From assembly GCA_009746045.1 (NCBI GenBank), contig RPFO01000418.1, positions 1,727,102-1,791,101 on the forward strand: a DNA stretch of 64,000 nucleotides, written 5' to 3'. Of this stretch, positions 46,774 to 62,119 are shown in pieces (positions within the stretch are counted from its first letter, which is position 1; every line of letters begins with the position of its first letter). The notes beneath the pieces are model-generated. The model was not told where the DNA came from, ran no database searches, and was given only the letters and a program-made list of their open reading frames with translations. The translations under genes were made by a program, and so were the position numbers. The DNA is from Mesostigma viride (Eukaryota; Streptophyta; Mesostigmatophyceae; Mesostigmatales; Mesostigmataceae).

Positions 46774-47300
46774 CTCGATCCCATATATTTTCATCATTAT
46801 GGTGGACTAATAATATTACGAGGCGTGCACAAGCCCGCTTTGCCCGGGCCCCCGGGTGGAGGGCCGCTGCCGACCCCATGCACCCTTCCACCTCTTGCTG
46901 GACGGAAGCCTCGTCCCCGCCGGCGACGCGCTTCCAGCTCCTTGGCAGCTGGCTCCCCTCCACGGCTGACGACGTCAACACCCGCATTGCCGCCAGGCCT
47001 GGGCGGCCCTCCGCCGCCGGCTCGACAGCTACTAGGTTCTGAACATGTCGCTACCTGACGATCGAGTGAGCAGTGGACATGTCGCTAACTGAGTGAGCAG
47101 CGCTAGTGTATTCTAATTTCAAGGCCCTTGTCCTCAGCATCCTCCTTTACGTTTTCGAGGCGTGAACCCTGGACCAGGCACTGAGCCGAAGCAGCTTGAC
47201 CGCACTGTCAATAGAATGCTCGGTCACATCCTCGGCGTTCGCTCCCAAAAGCGCCGCACCCGGGCCGAGCTCTACATACGTACTGCGAGCTCCCTGTTAG
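46774..47300 (+). pseudogene. Older LINE (second family), right half: post-RT region
   Basis: Diverged frames read FQLLGSWLPSTADDVNTRIA, then ALVLSILLYVFEA, then RTVNRMLGHILGVRSQKRRT. These match the 'F.YLGS.L..D...RI..A', 'L....LLYG.E.W' and 'R...RILG' sequence C-terminal to the RT in jockey/CR1-type LINEs. Several frameshifts and an in-frame stop. It joins 43340-43469 once copy 2 is removed. Confidence 0.7.
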
Positions 47301-47589
47301 TAGCTAATTGTCACCCAAACCGGCCAATGATCAGACACCGCCGCCGGCGAGGTCCTCTTTGCCGGCCATCTTGCCCGCACAGACCAGGTGAATACTGATC
47401 GATGTGGGCCCTGCCCGGTGGCTCATTAAGACTGGCCATGCAGTCAGGTGGACGCCAGTCCTCCTACGGCAGGGTCCCCTTGTCCCATCGCAACCCACTG
47501 GCAAAACTTGCGCATGCCCCGCACCGCCAACGCGGCGCGACTGGGACCTATTGACCAAATATGTGACACTGTCAACTGCTTGAGGATAC

Positions 47590-47833
47590 AGTGGCTCCAC
47601 TGAGATGGGACTACCTGTACTCCGCGCCCGCATGCATGATAGACAAGGAAAAATTTGGGCTGCCATAAGCACCTTCCTGCTGAGGGGCATGCTCCTGTTC
47701 TCTCCCCACAGGCCCCGCGGCCCATTTCTAGCCAAGGTAGAAGTCCGCAGGTGGAGGTTATTGACCCTAAGGATACACTACGGCCGCCTCGTCTGCCATT
47801 GTAGAGGACAGCTCGGATGAGGGTGATATCCCC
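47590..47833 (+). pseudogene. Remnant of the unidentified dispersed repeat protein (copy 2)
   Basis: Homologous to the minus-strand remnant at 36546-36851: ACMIDKE, HLP..GHAPVLSP, APRPI, QVEVIDP and LPFTVEDSSDEGDIPL, needing small frame changes. 47834-48800 beyond it has no gene that I can see. Confidence 0.55.
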
Positions 47834-47848
47834 CTCCCTGTTAATATA

Positions 47849-47867
47849 CACGTGACTGCGTCACGTG
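47849..47867. promoter_or_regulatory. Double CACGTG palindrome
   Basis: cacgtgactgcgtcacgtg: two G-box hexamers as inverted arms around a 3-bp centre. The same sequence occurs at 63424-63442, and a half of it near 49095, next to the inverted repeat family. It could be a transposon terminus or a bHLH/bZIP site. Confidence 0.4.
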
Positions 47868-48977
47868 AGCCCGCTCATCCCTGAAAACGCGAAATAAAAC
47901 AAGAAAAATTCAAGTATTAATTCCCGAGTGCGCTCTACTGTCTGCTTTCTAGCTACTAAACAAATGTTCAAAGAAATTGTAACTAAATATTCTTTTGCTA
48001 GCTGAAGAATCGGATTTCTCTGAAAATAGTTTATACATGCAGCATGCGGGGTTAAACAGCATGCGGGAAAGAAAGGGCCGCCACAACCTTGTGGCTGTAC
48101 ATGCAGAAAGGCTTGTTAGACGAATGGGGACGGCTTGTTGTTTATCGGGGAATCCTACTGGCAACTAGCTTTGCCTTTTGTAAGTCAGGCGCCGTTTGTT
48201 TGAACGGCCGGCCATGTGTTGAATGCTGACGGAAGTTGCGTCAAAAAGCTGTAATAAAATCTGATGTAACCAGCACTCACCAACTGATTGGTGTGCTGCT
48301 TGGTTGGGTAGTGTGTTCAGGGTTGCATTCGAAGAGTACACATGGCCTGACTGCTCGATCAGATGTGTGACAGATGAGCTGCATGGCTGGCTGAATTATT
48401 AAATTGTCAGCGTTAGGATATTTCTGGTTTTGCCGTTTTCCATTTTGACGGTAGGCTTGATAAGCATGGTCGGCGGGTTGTGACCCGTAATTGTTTCTTC
48501 CCACCCATCCCACCCTTGGGGGGCTCTTGCTCCTGCATGCGAGGGAGACGAGATGACTACTTAAACCTGCCTTTGGCAGGGGCTCTACTCAATGTTTTCA
48601 ATCAAATGCTGGTTTTCTTGGGAGCTCAAGTGTCATAATGTGCTTTGCTAGCAGTATTAACAGTGCTGCCGGCTGGGTTATGCCAAACAAACAAAGAATT
48701 ATGAAAATATCGCACAGTCAGTTCTTGACGGTTGTTCAGTAAATAAACAAACAAACTAGGTATCAATAAAATGGCTGAAGTACTTTCAATTGATAAAACA
48801 TAATCAGTCTAATTCCAAAGTTGGGCCTTCATTTGGCTGAACGTGACGGGCTCACCCCCGGGCAGCCTCCTGGTTTGTCTGTAATATATGGAGGCGGATG
48901 TTGCGCAAGGATAGATGGCAAGTAGTGATGAAGGAGACCACCCCCAAGTCTGTGGGGGCTCCGCGTGTGACAGCGTA

Positions 48978-49045
48978 TGGCATTCATAGCGATTCGGGCC
49001 GCGGTGCCCACACCCCTGTAACTAGGACCTAGATAGCTTATACCA
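48978..49045. repeat. Dispersed repeat segment (gattcgggccgcggtgccc)
   Basis: Similar to 37043-37105 immediately 5' of LINE copy 1: ttcgggccgcggtgccc, then (a)ctgyaactag.a.ct.ga.agct. LINE copy 1 landed in one member of this family. Confidence 0.5.
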
Positions 49046-49087
49046 TCCATTCCATCCCATGTTCCCCTCCCACTGAGGACTTATGCT

Positions 49088-49330
49088 CACGGCGCAGTCA
49101 CGTGTCTATTATTGTTATTATTATTATTATTATCCGTGGGGATTTCTTATTCCGGCGCCCAATGGCCTCCAGGACAGGCGCGCCGCGCCAGACTCGCCCG
49201 CCTTTGGGCTTTGGGCGTCTTGGAATTTGGCTTTGGGCGTCTTGGAAGTTGGCTTTGGGCGTTTGCTCTTTTGGCAGATTTCGACACCACACTGGTACGA
49301 CGTAAAAAAGCACAGACTGGTAACATTCAA
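49088..49330. repeat. Inverted dispersed repeat, left member
   Basis: The complement of this stretch (ttggcgcccaatggcctcca..., ttgggcgtcttggaatttgg) is at 63238-63442. The left copy carries an ATT microsatellite at 49106-49132 that the right copy lacks. Confidence 0.85.
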
Positions 49331-49579
49331 ACAACGTAAACTTACCGCCGCAAAGGCATGACGCCGGCAGCAATAAACTGGCAGCCAGCAAGAACCGGAC
49401 AAGATGATGGCCGCCGCAAGATAGTCGTCGGTTGCTGGTATTTTTACTTGTACACTTCACAGACTACTTTTGAGTTTTGAGCAGTTCCAGGCTAACCGAA
49501 CTTTGCAGATTACCGCCACAACATACAACCTAGGAGGCTCCGGCGTTGTTCTTAAGCAGGAGCGTCCCGGCCGTTTCCA

Positions 49580-53700
<4,121 letters not shown>

Positions 53701-53739
53701 TTTTCCAATACCAATGTGGCTCCTCCTCCCCCCATCAAG

Positions 53740-53815
53740 GAGTATGTGCTACATGATCTCCCCACGGAGGCATGTTATAATTTAATTTAATTTAATTTAA
53801 TTTAATTTAATTTAA
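53740..53815. repeat. SINE-like 3' end with (TTTAA)n tail
   Basis: gtgctacatgatctccccac ggag precedes a (taatt)-type run. It resembles the 3' ends of the insert at 39054-39404 and the sequence at 60700-60765. 53816-54381 has no gene that I can see. Confidence 0.5.
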
Positions 53816-54381
53816 TGTGGCTCAAAATATTGAAGCCACGCATGCATCCTCCAACCCATTTCTATTGTATGAGACAACAGGTCATGGTATATAATAACTA
53901 TATAACTAGCTAGAGCCGTTGGGGCATACAGCACCCGTAGAAGGCACTTGCAAGGTCAAGCACAGTACCAAAGCATCTTATACACTATCAACAACTCAAT
54001 AATCCTCACTAGCAAAAAAGAAGGAACCAATAGTATAAACTCGACTAATATGCTTCAATGCAAGCAGATCCCATGACTCTCTAGGGCTCAAACGCACAAC
54101 AAACGACCACGGGAGAAGGCGGACCTGGCCAGCAAACCAATAATTATAATTCTATGTAGTAGCACGTTATGACTAAGCATCGTCGAGATTTTTAGGAGTC
54201 GTGTATACACAAGTCTTGGATATTAATAATATGGTTGTCAGATGTTGTTAAGTCATCCCATGAATACATTGTGAGAATATGTAATCACCCTCTCTCTTGT
54301 TGTTTGGTTGTTCGTGTCGTGTTTGACAATAAACATGGGATATTTACCTTGTGAGCGTGGCAGGACACCTTGCCTTTTACC

Positions 54382-56820
54382 CAGTTTGATAATGTCAAGG
54401 ACGACATCGACCCATATTCGGACACTGCCGAAGCGCGGAACTTCCTTGTCAACGAAGCACGATGGTATGAAGATCTTGAAGGCAAACCGACCATATCCTT
54501 TGACGATCTACAACTGGTGAGGGTAACGAATAACATGGCACGGGATAGCAAGGATGGGGAGGGTATCAGAATAAGGTCTCATTTGTTGCTTGCTGTCATT
54601 CCCAAAGCATCGCTCAGTGCCTTTTTGGAGGGTGAAAGACAGCGAGCAGGTGCTGATCTCCATCGGGTTAAGAAAAAAAAAGAAAATAACAGTTCGGCCA
54701 ACCCTGCAGCTAGCCATGTTACGAAGGTTGTTTCATCCGATCTGTACCGTTGCAGTCGTTGTCCCGAACAAAAAAAAAACAAAACCAAGTTGGCTTCCGA
54801 TAACCCTCGTGCACGTAAATGTGGTGTTCGAGGAAAAATTGCAACTTGTTGCCAGATGTCCTTCCGGGTGGTCATGCATTGTAACATGCCTGAATTTTAC
54901 TTTATTACATTTCGAGAACCTTCGCATCAGCACGGGCATGGCTTATACGCTAGGGATAACTATCAAGGCAGCCAACGATTAAGTGCTAAGTGTCGCGCAT
55001 TCATACAACAAAAAACTGAGTTGCCCTTTTTATTGGAAGGCCAGCCCATTGATGCAGCCGCCGTGTTGCGTCTATGGCGTGCTGAAATGGAGGCACATGC
55101 GGCGGACTATGGCGACTTGCGGAAACACCGCGATTATCATTTGACCAAACACGACATTGTGAATATCCATCGTAACAAGACAGAATGTGAATGGAAGTTG
55201 GGCTCGTCCGAGGCGGCTAGTGTGTTCCAGTGGTCTTTGTCGTCAAAGTTGGCTGGCATGGTTCGTTTCTTACAATGGCAGGTATTAGCGCGCAAAACGC
55301 CTTGCGAAAAATGCAGGACATGCAAAGACTGCACACAACCAGCAGAATGGTGTGCCACATGTAGAGAATGTGCGTTGTGTCAACAAATCACAAATGGCAA
55401 GTGCAAGGTCCATCGCATTGGCAAGTGTCAGTGCACACAACAGTGTGAGACGTGCAAGAAGTGTAAAAATTGTCCGACATACGACGAGACGAGCCCATTT
55501 ATTATGGTCATACAATCAAGTTGGCAACGTGACTGTATGCGCAAGTTTGGGGACAAGATGGTTTTTTTGGATAGTACCCATGGCATGTTTTGCCTTGGAT
55601 ATTACTTTGCAACCTTGCTTGTGGAAGATGACCATGGCACTGGAATCCCGGTTGCCTGGTGCATCATGTCATCGGAGAGCACTAACTCGTACAAAACTTT
55701 CCTAAAAGCCGTGTGGGATGATCCTGAATCCGCTTTACCCATGCCAAAATCATTTATGGTGGATTGTGCCGAGTCGGAAAGGAATGCCATCAAGGAGGTT
55801 TTTCCCGCGGAGGTAAAGATATTTTTGTGCAGTTGGCATGTTGCTAGAGCATGGTACAAGAACGTGATTACGAAAGTGAAGTCGCGTGAAGACCGGTACA
55901 CCTTATACAAGGGATTGTCAACTTTGTTGTATTCCATAAAAGGACAAGTTAATCCTAATACGAACCCAAGTGAAATAGTTACAGTAGTGAAAAATTTGCT
56001 TGAAAACTTTTATGTCGAGTGGGAGGGCCGTCAACCAGCATTCATCACCTATGTCAAGAAGGAATGGGGGAAGAGCTTTCCACATTGGGCTCATGCATTT
56101 CGGCATGCTGACTATGGTGGGCATGATACTAACAATCTGTTGGAAAGCTATCATCGTAAATTGAAAAGCCAATGGATGTGGGGCCAAGGCAGACAAAGGC
56201 TAGATTTGGTGATATATCGATTACTGATCGCCTTGAAATACATGAAGGATGATCAATTGGTGAAAGATCACGGTAGTTACATCAACAGGAATTTGTACAA
56301 GAATGAAGGGGCTGCTGCAGAAGTTGCCAAGGAACTGCTTCCCACCGTTGTAACGCATGTAGACAACGCTTGTGAAGGGGTTTGCGAAGTGCTCTCTGCG
56401 GCAACTAGTAATGACAAGGTGAAAGTGACATTTCGGAGCTTACAAGACCCTCTTGGATGTACATGCTTGACAGCACATACAGGCAAAGTTTGTTGCCATT
56501 TTATTGCATCATTACTTTTCCACAATGTGTGCACTCACGAGAACTTGGATGTATTATTGCGCAGACGCGCCACATTTGGTGTTCCTCGTGGGAAAGTTTT
56601 CCAAGTGTTTGTTGATGAGTTGGAATTTGTCAAGGAAGAAATGTCCAAGTATCCCACAGATCAACACGATGACGGTCACGTCATGGACGTCAGCGACATG
56701 GAGCCCTTACCTGACGAGGAGGGTGATCGCTTTCCGCATGAAGATGACTCACTGCCAGCTGAACCCAACGACAAGGAGCTGGAAGTGCGACTATTGAATG
56801 CATTTGACGGAGCCATGCAG
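54382..56820 (+). CDS. MULE transposase main exon (~813 codons)
   Basis: It begins after TTTACCCAG| with FDNVKDDIDPYSDTAEARNF and ends GCCATGCAG|GTAAAT. An internal donor (CAACTG|GTGAGG at 54516) may allow removal of 54516-~54620. Catalytic core at 55500-55880, SWIM near 56460. Confidence 0.85.
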
Positions 56821-57562
56821 GTAAATATGCTGCATTCTTTTTGCCAAAGACTAGATGTGCACAGATTTGGTACCTGGCCTTCAATCTTTTTGTGTTGGGG
56901 GGTAGAGATAACTTAACTCACGTTGACATCGGCTTGAATGTGATTGCCTGCATGTTGTCCACAATGTACCACAATGCATGTGTCGTTCCACTTTACTCCT
57001 GAACCGCAGGCATGGAGGATGGCTTCCTTGACTGCCAAGGAAACGGCCGCAAAAGTTTTGTTAGCGTCTTTTGTAGAAAGTTGTAGGATCTTGACTGAGA
57101 GCACAGTTGTGCCGATTGCCGAAGGAAATGAATTTTCGGGAAGAGCGGGCTCTAAGCCGATTCAACAAGACCCTGTGGTTTTGCGAGCATGCAACAAAGG
57201 CAGTGCCAAACGGAAGAAGGACGAAGTGGACATGCCGGAGCTGACGTCAACCCATGCTGCCTCCAATGCACCTTCAAAACGGAGGGCTGGGTTTCGACAG
57301 AAGCTCTCAGAGAATTTACCACGACAACCGATGAATGGTGAGCCATACAACTTAAATAAGCCGCTCTAGATTCTAATAATGAAGTCAATATGAGCATGTG
57401 CATGTTGTATTGATTGCGGTTTACCCTAACAAGTACATCACAACAAGTTGACAATGCCATTGTTTTTTTTTTTTTGTGCATGCAGTCCCTAACACCATGG
57501 AGGGAGGCCCAAGCACTCCTGCAGGGGGTGGAATGCCTGATACCAGAGAGAGCGTTAATTAA
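54382..57562 (+). CDS. MULE-type transposase gene (Mutator-like), three exons
   Basis: Exons 54382-56820, 57010-57337 and 57486-57562, joined in phases 0 and 1. In order: helical N-part; a Cys-rich cluster (CEKCRTCKDC ... CATCRECALC ... CQCTQQCETCKKCKNC, 55303-55472) that should bind zinc; the MULE DDE core (MVFLDSTHGMFCLGYYFATL first Asp, SFMVDCAESERNAI second Asp, FLCSWHVARAW signature); and a SWIM zinc finger (CTCLTAHTGKVCCHF, about 56460-56503). The main frame has no stop. Upstream exons may be missing because no ATG opens it. Terminal inverted repeats were not found, so it may be autonomous or host-adopted. Confidence 0.8.
57010..57337 (+). CDS. MULE gene exon 2 (basic tail)
   Basis: Acceptor GAACCGCAG|, donor ATGAATG|GTGAGC. 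It encodes AWRMASLTAKETAAKVLLAS and a Lys-rich patch (NKGSAKRKKDEVDMPE) that could be a nuclear localisation signal. Confidence 0.7.
57486..57562 (+). CDS. MULE gene last exon
   Basis: Acceptor TGCATGCAG| after a T-rich tract. It reads (V)PNTMEGGPSTPAGGGMPDTR then ESVN and TAA. Similar 'gcatgcag|...' exon-like units recur at 57921-58002 and 58389-58419, each with a donor, suggesting duplicated optional 3' exons. Confidence 0.55.
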
Positions 57563-58812
57563 CAGGTGAGAATCTTGCCCCAGGCTTGTGGGATCGCTGA
57601 CGACATGCCATATGCGTTTTAAAACAAACACGCATACATTTACTTGCTGTGAAGATAAACACATACCCACTTGTTAATTAAGCAATGACATGGACACACA
57701 CATGCGCCTTAAGTCTTTACCACATGGTTTTGCTCACATGACGCTCGGGATCGCTTGGGACCTATTTATGGTAACGTGAGATAGGCCAGCTTTGAGAAAC
57801 TAGCGAGGTAGTAAATCTATAACTTGGGGGAGAGGCCGGGTTTTGAGGAATCTACTACTGCATTAAACTAATTTACATAAAAACCTTGGAAATAAATGTC
57901 TTTTTGTGAATGCATGCAGACCGTGACGTCATGGTGGGAGGTCAAAGCTCCTCTCTTGGTGTTCTGGAAGATGCCCGGACCTGCATTGAGGACTTGACAG
58001 GTGAATCGTGATGTATGTTTTATACACATGAATAACAACCTAACAATGTTGTTGATTTGTTCGCATTTGATTGTAGTATCATTTAAGTTTTTTTAAGTTG
58101 TTCTCTACCTGAACTACATGCCGGATTGCTTTTTTGTACATGGCCATATATTTTTGCTCACAGGAAATCACACACAAATTGTCCAATACACATGACCATG
58201 CACCCACACATGATGTCGATCGGTTCTCGGTTTGGTAGTCTCGGTAAGGTATACTTTTTTTTGTTAATTTACATATGTCAAGAATGGCACACACATACGC
58301 TTAGCAGAATGTGGGTTTATTACCAGGGGCGTGTTTGGCATGTTCCCAAGTCCGATAATATCTTCTTGTCTTCCTTTGTATGCATGCAGGCCCTGACCTA
58401 GAGGTAGAAGGAGAAGGTATACCGGGAAGACACCGCCACACCTGACGTGGGACGAACGAGCGCGACCTGTGGGACATCCTCCTGTGGCTCAAGTGCTGAA
58501 GAAGAGTTGCTCGCGGTTGTGTTAACCCATTCCCGATACCGATACAGATGTCCAGCACTAAAGGGCCTCTATGGAGCTTTTATTGAGAAAAACGTGGCAA
58601 CTTGCACAGCGATGGAGTGTAGGGTAGAGGGTTGTAGACCCGCCCTGCGCACGCCTATGAGGGTGCTCCGGTATGTAGTGTGCATCCTTTGTGTGTGTTA
58701 TCATTAGTTGGCCTACTCACTACCAAGTGGGAGTGTAATTGTTCGTGGTGGGAGTCCTGCCTTGGATGCCGTCCGCCCCGGCAAGCCGCCCTCCAGGCAG
58801 TCAGGGGAACCA

Positions 58813-58890
58813 CCATTGGGGGGAGGTGGCTCAATTGATGGAGGTGGTAAGCCCCTGCACCGATTGGCTAGTCGGTCGAATCCCACCAGA
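58813..58890 (+). repeat. tRNA-like SINE head (A box and B box)
   Basis: ggtggctcaattgatggagg resembles a pol III A box, and 43 bp on ggtcgaatcccacc resembles a B box (GGTTCGAATCC with one T missing). The cloverleaf is degenerate, so it is more likely a tRNA-derived SINE than a tRNA gene. 58900-59560 has no gene that I can see. Confidence 0.4.
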
Positions 58891-59564
58891 TGACGTAACT
58901 CTCACTGCGTAATGGGAAGCTAATTGGTGGTGGCATAGTCATGGGATGCGTAGGTCTACTTCATGATTACCCGCTATCTTACTTTGTTTTTATCGTGGTC
59001 CTCTCTACTGCTGCAAGGGGCTCCCTACCTGTTGGGGGCGGGGGGGGCGGGTTATCTTTGTTAGTTACGCCGTCTCTCAGTGGCGTTACGTCCGTTCGAT
59101 ATGGACTTGCCTACAGAGGGTGGTACTGACGTGTTGATCGGGAGTTCCGGTTGAGCCTGTGATACATTATTTTTCAATTTGCGTTTCAATTTGCGGTGGT
59201 TGATCAAGCATGACTATATGGTTGTCTCCTTGATATGCTGTATAGTTTTCGGAAGACACCGACGCACGGCTGACACGCATGGTTGACACTATACGTACCA
59301 ACTTGATTATTTGGGTGGTTATGCCCTTTAATTAATTAATGCCCTTTCATACGGCTTCACGATGCATGGCTTTACATTTCCCTTCCTTATTTAAGTGAAT
59401 GACATGGGGAGACATGCTGTAGGACTTGGCGCACTTTGCCTGAGCAAGGTGTGACAATTGATTCACCGCTATAAATGTGAATGGACCAAGTTCGTCGAAA
59501 CGGGGAAATAACGTTACTTGATACTAGATTTAGGGAGGTCCTGTGTTCGTAACTTGCTGGTAGC

Positions 59565-60195
59565 TACTGGGAGTGGTAACTGCCGGCAGTGCCACCCCAT
59601 GCAAGAACACACAAGCCGGGGACATGCAGTCATCACAAGGAGTGGTGACTGCCGGCAGTGCCACGCCATGCAAGACCACAAGCCGTCCTTGCGTCAAGGG
59701 GACATGCAGTCATCACAAGGAGTGGTAACTGCCGGCAGTGCCACCCCATGCAAGAACACACAAGCCGGGGACATGCAGTCATCACAAGGAGTGGTGACTG
59801 CCGGCAGTGCCACGCCATGCAAGACCCCACAAGCCGTCCTTGCGTCAAGGGGACATGGAGTCATCACAAGGAGTGGTAACTGCCGGCAGTGCCACGCCAT
59901 GCAAGAACACACAAGCCGGGGACATGCAGTCATCACAAGGAGTGGTGACTGCCGGCAGTGCCACGCCATGCAAGACCCCACAAGCCGTCCTTGCGTCAAG
60001 GGGACATGGAGTCATCACAAGGAGTGGTGACTGCCGGCAGTGCCACGCCATGCAAGACCCCACAAGCCGTCCTTGCGTCAAGGGGACATGGAGTCATCAC
60101 AAGGAGTGGTAACTGCCGGCAGTGCCACGCCATGCAAGAACACACAAGCCGGGGACATGCAGTCATCACAAGGAGTGGTAACTGCCGGCAGTGCT
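59565..60195. repeat. Composite satellite, ~69/82-bp units in a 151-bp higher-order repeat
   Basis: 'gtgayaactgccggcagtgc' alternates between a short unit (ending cacacaagccggggacatgc) and a long unit (ending ccacaagccgtccttgcgtc). About eight units. A detached copy lies at 60768-60830, beyond a SINE-like segment. Confidence 0.9.
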
Positions 60196-60439
60196 ACCCC
60201 ATGCCACAACCAAGCTTCGGCAGACGGCGGGGCAGAAGCCGGTCTACTGGAAGGGGGCGGACATCTACGTCGCCCACAAGCCCTGGCAGGCGACCCCTGC
60301 CGCCCCAGCCACCCCAGCCACCCCAGCCTAGGGAATATATAGCAGTAGTGTAGACTAGAAAGCTTAGTGACGTGGCCATGTATGCCTACGTGACGGGCCC
60401 ACACCCGCCCTTGCAATAGCCGTAGCAATTTCGAGTCAT

Positions 60440-60765
60440 GCTTTGCCCATGCAGGGAGTTACTCCCTGCTGAGAGGCCATGTGTACCCTAGCTATAGCCT
60501 AGCCACATACCTTCCACCCCATATGTCATGCAGGCCTTCTAGGCCCTCTCCTCAAGCCCCCCCTGGGTGCCTGTGCTTGATTAGGAGGCATGAACCACCA
60601 TGGAGGTGCAGGTGCACCTAGTGCACCCAGAGCAGGTGATAGTTGTACATCCTACACCTGCAGGTTGTCGCCCTGATTGTATTACAAACCCATAGATGCC
60701 CCTTTCTCAGGGCTATGTGTTACATATGCTCCCCACGGAGCTATGATTTTAATTAATTAATTAAT
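60440..60765. repeat. SINE-like element with (TTAA)n tail
   Basis: It ends tgctccccacggagctatga followed by ttttaattaattaattaatt, like 39054-39404. It separates the main composite satellite from its detached copy, so it may have inserted within the array. Confidence 0.45.
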
Positions 60766-60837
60766 TAATGCCACAACCCACAAGCCATCCATGCAATCAT
60801 CACAGGGAGTGGTAACTGCCGGCAGTGCGTGGCCCTA

Positions 60838-62095
60838 ACGTCAATTACCACACCCCCTCTGCTAACGTTAGTGCCCAGCCCCCTCTGCTAACGTTAGTGC
60901 CCAGCCCCCTCTGCTAACGTTAGTGCCCCCCCCTCCTTTGCTAACATTAGTTCCCACACCCCTCTGCTAACGTAAGTGCCCTCCCCCCCTGCTATCGTTA
61001 ATGCCCACCCCCCTTCACTAACTTTATTCCCACACCCCCTCTGCTAGCGTTAGTGCCCGCGCCCCTTTACTAACGTTAGTGCTCGTGCCCCTCTGCTAAC
61101 GTTAGTGCCCCCCCCTCTACTATAATTATTTCCCCCCTCTGCTAATAAACTTTAATTCCCACACCCCCTCTGCTATCGTTAGTGCCCGTGCCCCTTTACT
61201 AACGTTAGTGCCCAGCCCCCTCGGCTAACGTTAGTGCCCCCCCTCCTTTGCTAACATTAGTTCCCACACCCCTCTGCTATCGTTAGTGCCCGTGCCCCTT
61301 TACTAACGTTAGTGCCCAGCCCCCTCGGCTAACGTTAGTGCCCCCCCTCCTTTGCTAACATTAGTTCCCACACCCCTCTGCTAACGTAAGTGCCCTCCCC
61401 CCCCTGCTATCGTTAATGCCCACCCCCCTTCACTAACTTTATTCCCACACCCCCTCTGCTATCGTTAGTGCCCGTGCCCCTTTACTAACGTTAGTGTCCA
61501 GACCCCTCTGCTAATGTTAGTGCCCGTGCCCCTTTACTAACGTTAGTGCCCGTGCCCCTCTGCTAACGTTAGTGCCCGTGCCCCTTTACTTACGTCAGTG
61601 CCCAGCCCCCTCGGCTAACGTTAGTGCCCCCCCCTCCTTTGCTAACATTAGTTCCCACACCCCTCTGCTATCGTTAGTGCCCGTGCCCCTTTACTAACGT
61701 TAGTGCCCAGCCCCCTCGGCTAACGTTAGTGCCCCCCCTCCTTTGCTAACATTAGTTCCCACACCCCTCTGCTAACGTAAGTGCCCTCCCCCCCCTGCTA
61801 TCGTTAATGCCCACCCCCCTTCACTAACTTTATTCCCACACCCCCTCTGCTATCGTTAGTGCCCGTGCCCCTTTACTAACGTTAGTGTCCAGACCCCTCT
61901 GCTAATGTTAGTGCCCGTGCCCCTTTACTAACGTTAGTGCCCGTGCCCCTCTGCTAACGTTAGTGCCCGTGCCCCTTTACTTACGTCAGTGCCCAGCCCC
62001 CTCTGCTAACGTTAGTGCCCGTGCCCCTTCACTAACGTTAGTGCCCGTGCCCCTCTGCTAACGTTATTCCCGAGCCCCCTCAGCTATCGCTAATT
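60838..62095. repeat. ~24-26-bp minisatellite (gctaacgttagtgcccgtgcc)
   Basis: About 50 units of ctaacgttagtgccc plus a variable C-rich spacer. Higher-order structure: about 61161-61500 is repeated nearly exactly at about 61650-61990. Each unit contains the palindrome taacgtta. Confidence 0.95.
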
Positions 62096-62119
62096 CCCGT
62101 GCCCCTTTATATTTGGACC

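Noticed and set aside
47042-48800. Further protein-coding genes
   Set aside because: Only short frames; apart from the two repeat remnants nothing is supported by splice sites or recognisable motifs.
58813-58890. Functional tRNA gene
   Set aside because: I could not fold a proper acceptor stem and anticodon arm; the B box lacks a base.
59518-60353. ORFs over the composite satellite (CRQCHAMQ units)
   Set aside because: Frames vary between units, contain repeat-only sequence, and have no start context.
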